Source of the DNA: an uncultured Eubacteriales bacterium
Lineage (GTDB): Bacteria > Bacillota > Clostridia > Oscillospirales > Oscillospiraceae
Direction: 5' to 3'
NCBI GenBank assembly: GCA_959602365.1
Contig: CAUGSS010000004.1
Coordinates: 1-64,000 of the forward strand
DNA: 64,000 nt
Positions within the stretch are counted from its first letter, which is position 1. Every line of letters starts with the position of its first letter. Made by a program: the position numbers and the translations under genes. Shown here piece after piece: positions 40,694-48,571 of this stretch. Under the pieces are notes generated by a model. The model did not search any database. It saw only the letters and a program-made list of their open reading frames with translations, and was not told where the DNA came from.

Positions 40694-42031
40694 TTATCGC
40701 TCCCTCGCTTTTGGCGTGGGGCCGCGCTGCCCGTCCGCTGTCCCCGCCCTGGCCCGCTGCCGGGCCACCGCAATCCGTTCCCCCATCGTCCGGGGCGGAT
40801 AGGGCAGCTGGTAGTGCTCCTTGATGTCCCGGATCAGCGCCATGCACTGCCTTTCTGGCACGCTCCGCAGCTTGTCCATCACCCCCTGCGCCGTCTGCCG
40901 CTGTTCCGGGCTCTGGTTGTATTGGGCCGTCCAATCCAACCAGTCAAACACATCTGCTTTGCTCTTTCCAAACGAACGAAACAGGCACTGCTTTTCCTCT
41001 TCGATCAGCGCGATGGAACTTTCCTCCATCCCCGGACCAGGAGATACCGTAAGGACAGCATCCAGCCTCTGTTCATACTCCTGCTGTGGCATCAACGCGG
41101 CGCACATCTCCATATAGTCGGCGGCACCCTGGGCGTCCTTGATGGCATGGATCAGCAGATTGGGCTGATCCCGGATGCCCTGAATCCAGCCCTGTACATA
41201 CGCCTTGTGGTTGTCGATGTGCTGTTGGGACATCTCCGTGGAAAGGGAAACGCCCATGAAGCAGGAGGCCATCTCAGCCACCAATTCTTCATAGGCGTAT
41301 GTGTCGCTCCCAAAGCCGCCGCTCTGGTTTCGGTTCAGCCGGCTAGGATGCCCCGTGGCGTGGGCCAGCTCGTGGAGCGCTGTCGCATTATAGGCATACT
41401 CACTTTCAAAGGCCGACGGCTCCGGCAGGTGGATTTCATCTTGTTTGGGCCGGTAGAATGCCTGATCCCCGCCATGGATAATGGGCACACCCATGTTCCT
41501 GGACAGACTGCTCACCAACACATCGGCCTCAATGGTTGTCTCCGGCTGCTGCGGCTGTTCCAGCGCTGGGACTCCCTCCACCAGGCTGGCATTGAAAACC
41601 GGTGTGTAGCGGGTGGAAAGGCGGAATTCGTTCTGATCTCTACCCTCTGTAGAGAGTGCTTTCCGGTATTCCTCCCAGGTCACAGCCTTCTGGTTGACTG
41701 TATCATAGGGATACCAGTATTCCACCCAGACCGCCTTGGAGCCGGCCTGGAGGTGCCACTTCTGCCCCGGATGGTACTTTCCCTTTTTGTCCATGATCTG
41801 CACCATGGTCATCCAGCGGGGATCGTGATACCCGTTGACCAAGGCCACCAGCGACAGGTAAAACGAATTGCTGCCCCGGTATTTGGCCCCGGTGACAATG
41901 TTGTAGGGGGCTCCATTCCGGCCCGACTGGGTCCACTCCTGGCGCCACTCCAAGCCCTTTTCCTCCAGCACATGGGCGAACATATCCGCCAGCTGCTGCC
42001 GGTACTCCTCTTTATTTTTCGGTTTGCTCAC
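40694..42031 (-). CDS. ardC: ArdC-type antirestriction protein
   Basis: A 445-residue protein with an N-terminal ssDNA-binding ArdC domain (RQQLADMFAHVLEEKGLEWR; GAKYRGSNSFYLSLVAL) and a zincin-like peptidase domain with HELAHATGH near residue 215-225 and a downstream YAYEELVAEMASCF. ArdC proteins protect incoming single-stranded element DNA from restriction. The C-terminal third (after residue ~300) is an extension seen in ICE versions. The start is GTG and lies inside the preceding 30-codon ORF. Confidence 0.9.
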   Translation of the reverse strand: MSKPKNKEEYRQQLADMFAHVLEEKGLEWRQEWTQSGRNGAPYNIVTGAKYRGSNSFYLSLVALVNGYHDPRWMTMVQIMDKKGKYHPGQKWHLQAGSKAVWVEYWYPYDTVNQKAVTWEEYRKALSTEGRDQNEFRLSTRYTPVFNASLVEGVPALEQPQQPETTIEADVLVSSLSRNMGVPIIHGGDQAFYRPKQDEIHLPEPSAFESEYAYNATALHELAHATGHPSRLNRNQSGGFGSDTYAYEELVAEMASCFMGVSLSTEMSQQHIDNHKAYVQGWIQGIRDQPNLLIHAIKDAQGAADYMEMCAALMPQQEYEQRLDAVLTVSPGPGMEESSIALIEEEKQCLFRSFGKSKADVFDWLDWTAQYNQSPEQRQTAQGVMDKLRSVPERQCMALIRDIKEHYQLPYPPRTMGERIAVARQRARAGTADGQRGPTPKARER

Positions 42032-42104
42032 GCATCATCGCCTCCCATTCCTCCGCCGTCAGCGTCTCCTCGTCGATAAAGATAATCTCTTTGTTGTCTG
42101 TCAT
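42012..42104 (-). CDS. 30-residue ORF overlapping the ardC start
   Basis: ATG preceded by ACCGGGAGG opens a frame MTDNKEIIFIDEETLTAEEW ending in TEK and TAA, 20 bp inside ardC. The acidic composition and good ribosome binding site suggest it is translated and couples to ardC, which starts with GTG and has no clear site of its own. No family is recognised. Confidence 0.55.
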   Translation of the reverse strand: MTDNKEIIFIDEETLTAEEWEAMMREQTEK

Positions 42105-42135
42105 AGCAGATTTTCCTCCCGGTGTTAAATATAAG

Positions 42136-42166
42136 AAAAGCGCCTGTCAGTTAGACAGACGCTTTT
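42136..42166. terminator. terminator after the Rep-like gene
   Basis: A 13-bp stem AAAAGCGCCTGTC/GACAGACGCTTTT with one mismatch and a 5-nt loop lies just past the stop of the Rep-like gene. It has an A-run and T-run on both sides. Confidence 0.8.
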
Positions 42167-42173
42167 ACTGTAA

Positions 42174-42782
42174 CTATGAAATTAGAGATTCATGGATTCG
42201 GTCAAAGGTGTCATACTCAATGTTCTCAAAAATGAGTTCCCGATAACTCTCACGCTCCTGCATCCGGTCCCGTCCCATCCCGTCCGAACCCCTAGGGGCT
42301 TTGGGGGAGGATAGGACAGGATTTGATCCTTCCGTACTTGGTGAATCCGTATTTTGTTCTTCAGGATTTCTTTTCTCTTTACTTAATTGCGGCCGGTTTT
42401 CCAGACATGGGTTATCCATATCCGGGTTTTCCGTATCTGGACAAGCCGTATCCGGCTCGTTCTCACACGGCTGGCCCGTGTCTGGGGAATGGGGTGTCTC
42501 GTAGATGACATACTCCACATCCACGATCTTGCCCTTGCTGTCTCGCAGCCGATTGCGGACTATGTACCCGGCTCGCTCCAGCTCCTTCAGGGCGAAGCCT
42601 ATGCTGTCTGTGCCCTCCTTGCAGATCTTCGCAAGGCCCCTGGTGGTGTAGTTCCAGTCCTCCGGCAAGGACAGCATCATGGAGAGCAGCCCTTTGGATT
42701 TCAGGGACAGCCCCGCGTTGCGCAGATGGTGGTTGGACATCACCGTGTAATCGCGGGTTTTCTCAATGCGGAATACCGCCAT
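42174..42782 (-). CDS. truncated Rep-like HTH protein
   Basis: A 202-residue protein with a strong family N-terminus: MAVFRIEKTRDYTVMSNHHL, RNAGLSLKSKGLLSMMLSLP, a winged helix around ICKEGTDSIGFALKELERAG, and a DVEYVIYE wing. Relatives in Tn1549-type elements go on with a DUF6017-type C-terminal domain after ...ENIEYD. Here the protein ends 12 residues after that point (FDRIHESLIS), directly before a terminator. The initiator or regulator may therefore have lost its C-terminal half. Confidence 0.8.
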   Translation of the reverse strand: MAVFRIEKTRDYTVMSNHHLRNAGLSLKSKGLLSMMLSLPEDWNYTTRGLAKICKEGTDSIGFALKELERAGYIVRNRLRDSKGKIVDVEYVIYETPHSPDTGQPCENEPDTACPDTENPDMDNPCLENRPQLSKEKRNPEEQNTDSPSTEGSNPVLSSPKAPRGSDGMGRDRMQERESYRELIFENIEYDTFDRIHESLIS

Positions 42783-43118
42783 AGTATCACCTCCTTTCGG
42801 CGGTCTAAAAAGTGTTGATTTTATAATAAAAGGTGGCCTCTATGCCGCCCGGCTACCTCGGAGGGGAAAACCTATGGGCGTTGACCTTTCGACCGACTGT
42901 GGATGAAAAACATGGAATTTTCGACTCCTTTTGGGTCAGTTTCGAGTATGAAAACACACCATAGGGTTGAACCTATGGTGTGCAAGGATTGTGTTATAGA
43001 CCATTTTTATTTATGTTTTGCAATTGTTTTTTGCCTATTAATCAGCTATAATTTTCCTACAGACTAATTGTGACAATTTTTTCGTAGACTATCTCTTACA
43101 TTTAAGGTGGAGTGTTCT
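42783..43118. other. 336-bp divergent intergenic region
   Basis: It contains the ribosome binding site of the Rep-like gene, a perfect 11-bp hairpin CACACCATAGG/CCTATGGTGTG (42955-42982), and an abrupt drop in GC content near 42.98 kb that marks the edge of the AT-rich island. The promoter of the HEPN-like gene lies at its right end. Confidence 0.6.
43024..43052 (+). promoter_or_regulatory. sigma-A promoter of the HEPN-like/ATPase operon
   Basis: TTGTTT, a 17-bp spacer and a perfect TATAAT lie ~67 bp before the HEPN-like start. AAGGTGGAG provides the ribosome binding site. Confidence 0.65.
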
Positions 43119-43544
43119 ATGGCTCTTCGAGCGGATCAGCGAGATTATAAGAACGCATTTCAAAAGCATCTGCATGCCTATACTAACTGGAAGGCTACTG
43201 GTAGTAGTGCAAGTAAACGGCTTATTTTAGCATATTGCGTGGAATGTGGGCTAAAATATGTAATTATGAAACAAGAAAACATATTTCGAACATCCGAAGC
43301 CCAAGATGATATAGCAAAAGAACTAAGTTCACATGACTATCGTAAGTTGTTAAGGCGATTAAAGCAAGCCGGAATATATGAATTTCCCACGATAAAAACT
43401 AATCACTGCGAAAATGTCCACCCAGAAACTTATCATGAATTTTGCAGATATTGTATTAAGCCGGAAGATAAGTACGTAGGAACTATCCAACAATACGACA
43501 AGACATTTGAAGAAATTGTTGAATGGATTGAGGAGCACATATGA
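43119..43544 (+). CDS. HEPN-like small protein, partner of the dual-NTPase
   Basis: A 141-residue all-helical protein. The segment LILAYCVECGLKYVIMKQ, a variable linker, then LSSHDYRKLLRRLKQAG follows the layout of HEPN-fold proteins ('A..aE.aLK.ll ... HDL..Ll'). The usual catalytic R-x4-6-H motif is not clear; candidates are His and Arg residues in NVHPETYHEFCRYC. The stop overlaps the start of the next gene (ATGA), so the two proteins are made together, like toxin or effector pairs in defence islands. The AT-rich codon use differs sharply from the rest of the element. Confidence 0.6.
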   Translation: MALRADQRDYKNAFQKHLHAYTNWKATGSSASKRLILAYCVECGLKYVIMKQENIFRTSEAQDDIAKELSSHDYRKLLRRLKQAGIYEFPTIKTNHCENVHPETYHEFCRYCIKPEDKYVGTIQQYDKTFEEIVEWIEEHI

Positions 43545-46165
43545 AAATGAAGTTTTACACTTGGAAAGATATTGAACGATATTTTTTATTATACCGTGCT
43601 TCATGGGAAGATACGATCGGCTCTATTGACGTATACCCTACTGATATAACAGTATATGCAAGACAAGGTACATGTGAAAAGGCATGGGAAACCATTCAAA
43701 CGATGTTTGGTGCAAACTATAATCCTCAAAAAAAAGAAATCAAATTGGACATTGGAAATTATGCATTGCCTATCGATGTTCAAGAAAGCGAAAGTGTGCC
43801 AAAAGGCAAGAAAGTATTGCCTCTATTTGAAAATGTTCTGTATCAAACATCATCATATCCGACTCAAAAGCCTGAGCCATTAAGTCATCAAATAATCGCT
43901 TTTCATTCATACAAAGGCGGCGTGGGTAGAACATTGTCCCTTTTGGCGTTTGCTAAGGCTTGGTCAGCAGTTTTTGGTAATAGCGACACTAAAAGGCTCT
44001 TAATTATAGATTCTGATATAGAAGCTCCAGGCATGACTTGGCTTCAAGAAAATCGTTCCGATGACACATTTAGCTATTTAGATTTGTTAGCACTGATTCA
44101 AGATAAAAAAGATGTTGATGAAATAGTTGATTTAGCTTGTTCAAAGTTGAAATTGTCTACGATAACTGTTGAAACAACTTCTCGAAAGATTGAGCATGTG
44201 TTTATTCCCACTTATCGTTATGAGGAACAGCTAATTGATCTATACGCAACGCCGGAGAGCATTGTAAATAGTAAGGGAAAAGAATATATTCTTGCTACAG
44301 TTATATCTAAAATCTGTGAGCGTTTGGGTTTATGTGCTGCTTTAGTCGATTTGCGTGCAGGAATCAGTGAATACTCGTCTACGCTTTTGTTAGATTCTCG
44401 TGTTAAAAAGTACTTGGTAACATCTACTTCAACACAATCAATTCTCGGTACTCAAATGCTTTTAAAGTATTTGTTAAAGGGACTTAATATAGGAGAATAT
44501 ACTGTACTGCCTGAAATTTTCCTGAATATGATTCCAGATGCACTGTCAGAAAATGATAAAAGTGATATAATTGGAGAATTGCTTCAGTGCTATGAGCAAG
44601 GGGGGGGCGTAGACTCCGATCTGCAGCTTACTGATAATGTTATTACTGAATTGCCTTTTGCAAGTGAACTAATCCATCTAACCTCTATGCATCAGATCTT
44701 CCAGAACTTAAATGGGAGAGGACTTTATCTTAATCTTGAGGAGTTGATAAAACAGAATTATATCGATGAAAAGCCTCTTGATGAAAGTAGTATCAAGGAA
44801 GAAAGCCGAGATACTATTCTAAAAAAAATAAATGAATTGGCCTCTTCCCAGTTAACTGCAGAGGGAAATGCAGATTTTGATGTTCTCATGACAGAAGCTC
44901 TAAAGTATCTTTCCAGAAAATATAATGATTCAGTCCCAGCAACTGTTGTAATGGGGGCTAAAGGATCAGGAAAGACCTTTTTGTATCGGAAGATGAGTGA
45001 ATCTAGAGAGTGGACAGCCTTTTGTAAAAGCATAGGTGAGCCTGTAAACGATACTGCTACTGGGTTCTTTCTGCCGGTTATTGCTTCAAGAAATTCCACT
45101 CAATTTATGAAGACATTAAAATCGTGTATTAATAATTTAAACAATCACATTTCTGGCTGTAGCGTAAGCGAAAGTATATTTTGGGATAATTCCACAAAAT
45201 TAGAGCGCGAAAAAAATCAGACTACGGATTGGCTCTATTTTTGGGAATTATTGCTTGTAAAATCTATATACCCTCAGTACTCTAGTTTACAAGAAGTCAA
45301 CAGTGAACTGGAAGCCAAAAAGAAAAAAGTGATTTTTTTGATTGATGGGCTTGAAGATATATTTGCACATATTTCCGCTGACGAAAACGAGCAAACTGCA
45401 GTAAAGGCTTTGTGCCAAGACATTGTTGCACAATTGATAGCTAAATACTCCAACATTGGAATAATTGTATTTTTGCGGCGTGATATGGCACAATCATCTA
45501 TTACAGTTAACTTTAAACAGTTTATGCAAGCCAATGGACAGGCAGAGTTAAAATGGTCGTCAAGCGATGCACTAAGACTTGTAGTTTGGCTTGTTTCAAA
45601 AGCTGTGCCTCGATTCTACGAAGATGTAGAAGAGATAGAACAAGCATCTCAAAAAGTCATTGATGATGCCCTTGTACGTTTGTGGGGAACTAAACTCGGA
45701 AAATCTTCATCTAATGAAGCATATTCATCTAGGTGGATTTTAGCAGCATTATCTGATTTTAACGGGCAGTTGCAAGCAAGAGATATTATTCGATTTTTAC
45801 AACATGCGACAGCATCTCCAAAGAAAGCAATTTATAATGATCGCATTATTATGCCAACAGAAATCAGGGAGGCAGTTTCTACTTGCTCAACGGAAAAAAT
45901 TGAAGAGGTAAAGCAGGAATATGCGACGCTTAAGCCGATTTTTGAAAGACTTCAAGATTTACCAGAGGAGCATAGAACTCTCCCGCTATTGCCTGAGTAT
46001 GCAAAACTAACTAGTGACGAGGAACGATATATGATCCGAGAGGGATATTTAAAAAGGGAAGGAGATAAGTTTTATCTGCCGGAAATCATTCGCCACGCAC
46101 TGAGATTCAAATATGGGAAAGGAGCTCGTCCAAAAGTTTTAGCACTCACATTAAAGAAATCATAA
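43541..46165 (+). CDS. KGGVGR-type ParA-like NTPase fused to a second P-loop ATPase
   Basis: An 874-residue protein with two NTPase modules. After an N-terminal ~115-residue region comes a ParA/MinD-like domain with the variant Walker A YKGGVGRT (124-131) and LLIIDSDIEAPG (153-164), in which Arg replaces the usual Lys before Thr. A second P-loop follows, VMGAKGSGKTFLYRK (~468-482), with Walker B KVIFLIDGLEDIF (~596-608), and a helical C-terminal region of ~200 residues that may be a sensor. This is the size and layout of large regulatory ATPases in phage defence. No membrane segment is seen. Function is inferred, not known. Confidence 0.7.
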   Translation: MKMKFYTWKDIERYFLLYRASWEDTIGSIDVYPTDITVYARQGTCEKAWETIQTMFGANYNPQKKEIKLDIGNYALPIDVQESESVPKGKKVLPLFENVLYQTSSYPTQKPEPLSHQIIAFHSYKGGVGRTLSLLAFAKAWSAVFGNSDTKRLLIIDSDIEAPGMTWLQENRSDDTFSYLDLLALIQDKKDVDEIVDLACSKLKLSTITVETTSRKIEHVFIPTYRYEEQLIDLYATPESIVNSKGKEYILATVISKICERLGLCAALVDLRAGISEYSSTLLLDSRVKKYLVTSTSTQSILGTQMLLKYLLKGLNIGEYTVLPEIFLNMIPDALSENDKSDIIGELLQCYEQGGGVDSDLQLTDNVITELPFASELIHLTSMHQIFQNLNGRGLYLNLEELIKQNYIDEKPLDESSIKEESRDTILKKINELASSQLTAEGNADFDVLMTEALKYLSRKYNDSVPATVVMGAKGSGKTFLYRKMSESREWTAFCKSIGEPVNDTATGFFLPVIASRNSTQFMKTLKSCINNLNNHISGCSVSESIFWDNSTKLEREKNQTTDWLYFWELLLVKSIYPQYSSLQEVNSELEAKKKKVIFLIDGLEDIFAHISADENEQTAVKALCQDIVAQLIAKYSNIGIIVFLRRDMAQSSITVNFKQFMQANGQAELKWSSSDALRLVVWLVSKAVPRFYEDVEEIEQASQKVIDDALVRLWGTKLGKSSSNEAYSSRWILAALSDFNGQLQARDIIRFLQHATASPKKAIYNDRIIMPTEIREAVSTCSTEKIEEVKQEYATLKPIFERLQDLPEEHRTLPLLPEYAKLTSDEERYMIREGYLKREGDKFYLPEIIRHALRFKYGKGARPKVLALTLKKS

Positions 46166-46202
46166 TCATTCGGACTATAGATAGCATAATAAAATTTTGT
46201 GA

Positions 46203-46243
46203 TGGAGCGCCATAGCTATAGCTTTTATGCTTATGGCGCTCCA
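46203..46243. terminator. terminator between convergent genes
   Basis: A perfect 11-bp stem TGGAGCGCCAT/ATGGCGCTCCA with a 19-nt loop closes the AT-rich operon and faces the excisionase-like gene, whose stop is only a few bases away. Confidence 0.75.
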
Positions 46244-46247
46244 CTAT

Positions 46248-46466
46248 TTATTCACTTTCCTCGTCCAGCCCCTCCGCCCTCAGCCAGTCCTCAAAGGACT
46301 TTCTGGAGATGCGGATCATATTGCCGATGCGGATCGTCTTGAACAATCCGAAGTTGGCGAGTTTATAGGCCGAGGCGCGGCCGATACCGAGAATGGCTGC
46401 GATGTCATTCACGGTGTATGTCCTGCTTTGGGGCGTCCCTTTTTCGTTGGTCGTGTCAGTGCTCAT
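46248..46466 (-). CDS. excisionase-like HTH protein
   Basis: A 72-residue protein with a MerR/excisionase-type HTH (HTH_17): TYTVNDIAAILGIGRASAYK, LANFGLFKTIRIGNMIRISR, KSFEDWL. Such small proteins bend DNA during excision or act as regulators. No integrase is next to it here, so it may instead regulate transcription of the element. It lies immediately beyond the AT-rich island and faces it. Confidence 0.8.
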   Translation of the reverse strand: MSTDTTNEKGTPQSRTYTVNDIAAILGIGRASAYKLANFGLFKTIRIGNMIRISRKSFEDWLRAEGLDEESE

Positions 46467-46926
46467 AAGATTAACCTCCCTATTCTAATATCATTTTGAA
46501 ATGGTCCCTGGAAGCCCTCTGTCACAAGGGGTTCCTGCTAATACCTTGCTAATACGACATTTGAAAAGCCATTGTAAGGCAGCATATTTCAGGGGAATTT
46601 GTGCAAATTGACTTGCTTCCAGGCAGCACAATTTACGAAGAAACAATATGGGAAGATATGATATGAACCATTTACGAAATGGTGCGCCATACTCCTAACG
46701 GCTTCGAACTATTAACGACCTCGCTACATAAGGTATTTTTTCTCTTTTATGCGTTTACAGTACTGTATCGCGTCATTTTCTCTCAAAATATTGAAAAAAA
46801 TATCACAAAATCCATATGGGAGACTATTTCCAAGCCTCATACTCATTTTTAAGGGGAATCGTTCGAATCCATTATTCGCCCTCTCACTTATAGAGGTAGC
46901 ACAAATATAGCGGAAACTTATGAAGC
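46467..46926. other. 460-bp intergenic region without a gene
   Basis: It starts with the promoter side of the excisionase-like gene. The middle is AT-rich with no open frame of note. Near 46.86 kb a tRNA T-loop-like string CGTTCGAATCC occurs, but no full tRNA can be folded around it. It ends at a terminator. Confidence 0.45.
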
Positions 46927-46968
46927 AAGCAGGAGAGCGTGGCGCTCATGCACCACGCTCTCCTGCTT
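46927..46968 (-). terminator. terminator of DUF4143 cargo copy 3
   Basis: A perfect 16-bp stem AAGCAGGAGAGCGTGG with its complement and a 10-nt loop begins 11 bp past the DUF4143 stop. The downstream minus strand is CATAAGTTTCC, a weak T-run, but the stem is very stable. Confidence 0.75.
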
Positions 46969-46979
46969 ATACTCTATCG

Positions 46980-48428
46980 TTATTCCATACCACGGTAGCC
47001 GTGCTTTTCTGCATGGCCAAGCAGATAAAGAAACGCGAAGGCCGGGATACGGATCAAATCTTTGCCGCTTTTCGTATTGTGGACGCCAAAGTCATCGGCA
47101 GTTTTGGTCACCACGATGGAGGCTGCGGCTTCTCCGCTCAACTCTACGATCGCAGAATCATCCGGGATAGGGGCGCCCTCCCGGTATTTCACTTCGATGA
47201 GGATGTTCTTGGAATTGGCATATTCCACCACAACATCGACTTCTTTTCCTCGTTTGCCGCCGCGATAATATCCTACCGACGCAGCCTGCTGATAATAAAA
47301 TGCAGCTACATGCTTGTAAACTGCGGTTTCCACCACCTTCCCCATCTCGACCGGATCGCTCAGCATAGAGTCGTCCATTAAAACCGCATTGCGGATCGCC
47401 GCATCAGCAATATAGATTTTAGGACTCGCTTTCAGGACCTTTTTTCCCCCCATATTGACGGGCCAGCTCTGATAAATTAAGTTAGCACTTTCCAGATATT
47501 CAATATAATTTTCTACGGTAGGTCTGGAAACACCATTCAGTTCCTTCGCAATCGCTTCGATAGAGACGATCTCAGAAGAAACATTGCACAGATAAAGAAA
47601 GATTCGCTCCAACTCTGTCGCATTGCGGATCTTATAAAGGGAGGGCAGATCCCGCTTGAGTACTTTGTCTACCACATCTTCCCGCATAATCTGCTGGGCC
47701 AGAATGTCGTTATCAGCCAGAGCCAGTTCGGGAAACCCGCCCACTTGCAGATAGCGGTTAAAGTGATTCTGCACCTTGGAGAGCTGCAGCATGATCTGGG
47801 TGCGTTCCTGCTGGGTCTTATATACCAGCGGTGTGATCTTTAAATTGTCCGGCAGGTCGGGACGATCCACATTCAGCAGTTCACAGTACTCATAGAAGGA
47901 CAGCGTGGGAACCTGGATCGCCGACCATCGACCAGCGCCGCTCTCCTGGCTCCCTTTGATCAAAACCGGACTGGCCGAGCCGGTAGCCACCATTTTGGTG
48001 TCCGGCTGCATATCGTAGATCGTCTTCAGCCATTTGTCCCAATCCTGCGCATACTGGATCTCGTCAAAAAAGTAGTAGACATCCTGCTCCGGATAGATAT
48101 TTTCGTGATAGCACTCCAGAATCTCATTCATGGCGCTTAACTTCAGCATGGGATGATCCATGGAAATAAAGACGATCTTCTGAGGCGGCACGCCGTTTTG
48201 GAGCAGAGCCTCGATCATCTGGTACTGTATGGTGGTCTTTCCAACTCGTCTGGTTCCTGTTAAAACCACTGTGCGCCGGATGTCGGTCTGATTCAGGCGC
48301 TTCATGGCCTCGTAATAGGCAAAGCGCTTATAAGTTTTGGACAGTTTGGGGTTTACGACTCCGGTTTTCCACCAGGGGTTGTAGGAAACCAGTACTTTCA
48401 GCAATCCTTCCTTGCTGATGATGGCCAT
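46980..48428 (-). CDS. AAA ATPase with DUF4143 domain, cargo copy 3
   Basis: A 482-residue AAA_14/DUF4143 protein. Walker A is GTRRVGKT (~57-64), Walker B is YYFFDEIQYAQDW, and MVATGSASPVLIKGSQESGA follows. A winged-helix segment (IAKELNGVSRPTVENYIEYL) sits before the DUF4143 part with GKEVDVVVEYANSKNILIEV and KYREG, the D...(x)EVK pattern. It is unlike copies 1 and 2 in most of its length. It is driven by a strong promoter inside an 18-bp palindrome. Its role is unknown; regulation by its own winged helix is conceivable. Confidence 0.87.
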   Translation of the reverse strand: MAIISKEGLLKVLVSYNPWWKTGVVNPKLSKTYKRFAYYEAMKRLNQTDIRRTVVLTGTRRVGKTTIQYQMIEALLQNGVPPQKIVFISMDHPMLKLSAMNEILECYHENIYPEQDVYYFFDEIQYAQDWDKWLKTIYDMQPDTKMVATGSASPVLIKGSQESGAGRWSAIQVPTLSFYEYCELLNVDRPDLPDNLKITPLVYKTQQERTQIMLQLSKVQNHFNRYLQVGGFPELALADNDILAQQIMREDVVDKVLKRDLPSLYKIRNATELERIFLYLCNVSSEIVSIEAIAKELNGVSRPTVENYIEYLESANLIYQSWPVNMGGKKVLKASPKIYIADAAIRNAVLMDDSMLSDPVEMGKVVETAVYKHVAAFYYQQAASVGYYRGGKRGKEVDVVVEYANSKNILIEVKYREGAPIPDDSAIVELSGEAAASIVVTKTADDFGVHNTKSGKDLIRIPAFAFLYLLGHAEKHGYRGME

Positions 48429-48449
48429 ACAACCACCTCCTCCAGTAAT

Positions 48450-48515
48450 ATAGTAGCGCTAATTTTCATCTTTGTCAACAATTATTTAAACTATACCTTA
48501 AATAATTGTTGACAA
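48450..48515 (-). promoter_or_regulatory. strong promoter overlapping an 18-bp perfect palindrome
   Basis: The minus strand reads TTGACA (48478-48473), a 17-bp spacer and TACTAT (48455-48450), then GGAGGAGG before the DUF4143 start. The -35 box lies within the perfect inverted repeat TTGTCAACAATTATTTAA (48472-48489 and 48498-48515, 8-nt gap). A protein bound to the palindrome would compete with polymerase. Confidence 0.8.
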
Positions 48516-48571
48516 GTATTGATAAATGCATCACTATTCTATCCAACTTAGAAGGTGAGTATACCTTTGCT

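Noticed and set aside
46855..46885. tRNA T-loop-like CGTTCGAATCC as a tRNA or tRNA-fragment attachment site
   Set aside because: No matching acceptor, D-arm or anticodon arm can be folded within 90 nt, and the T-stem has a mismatch.
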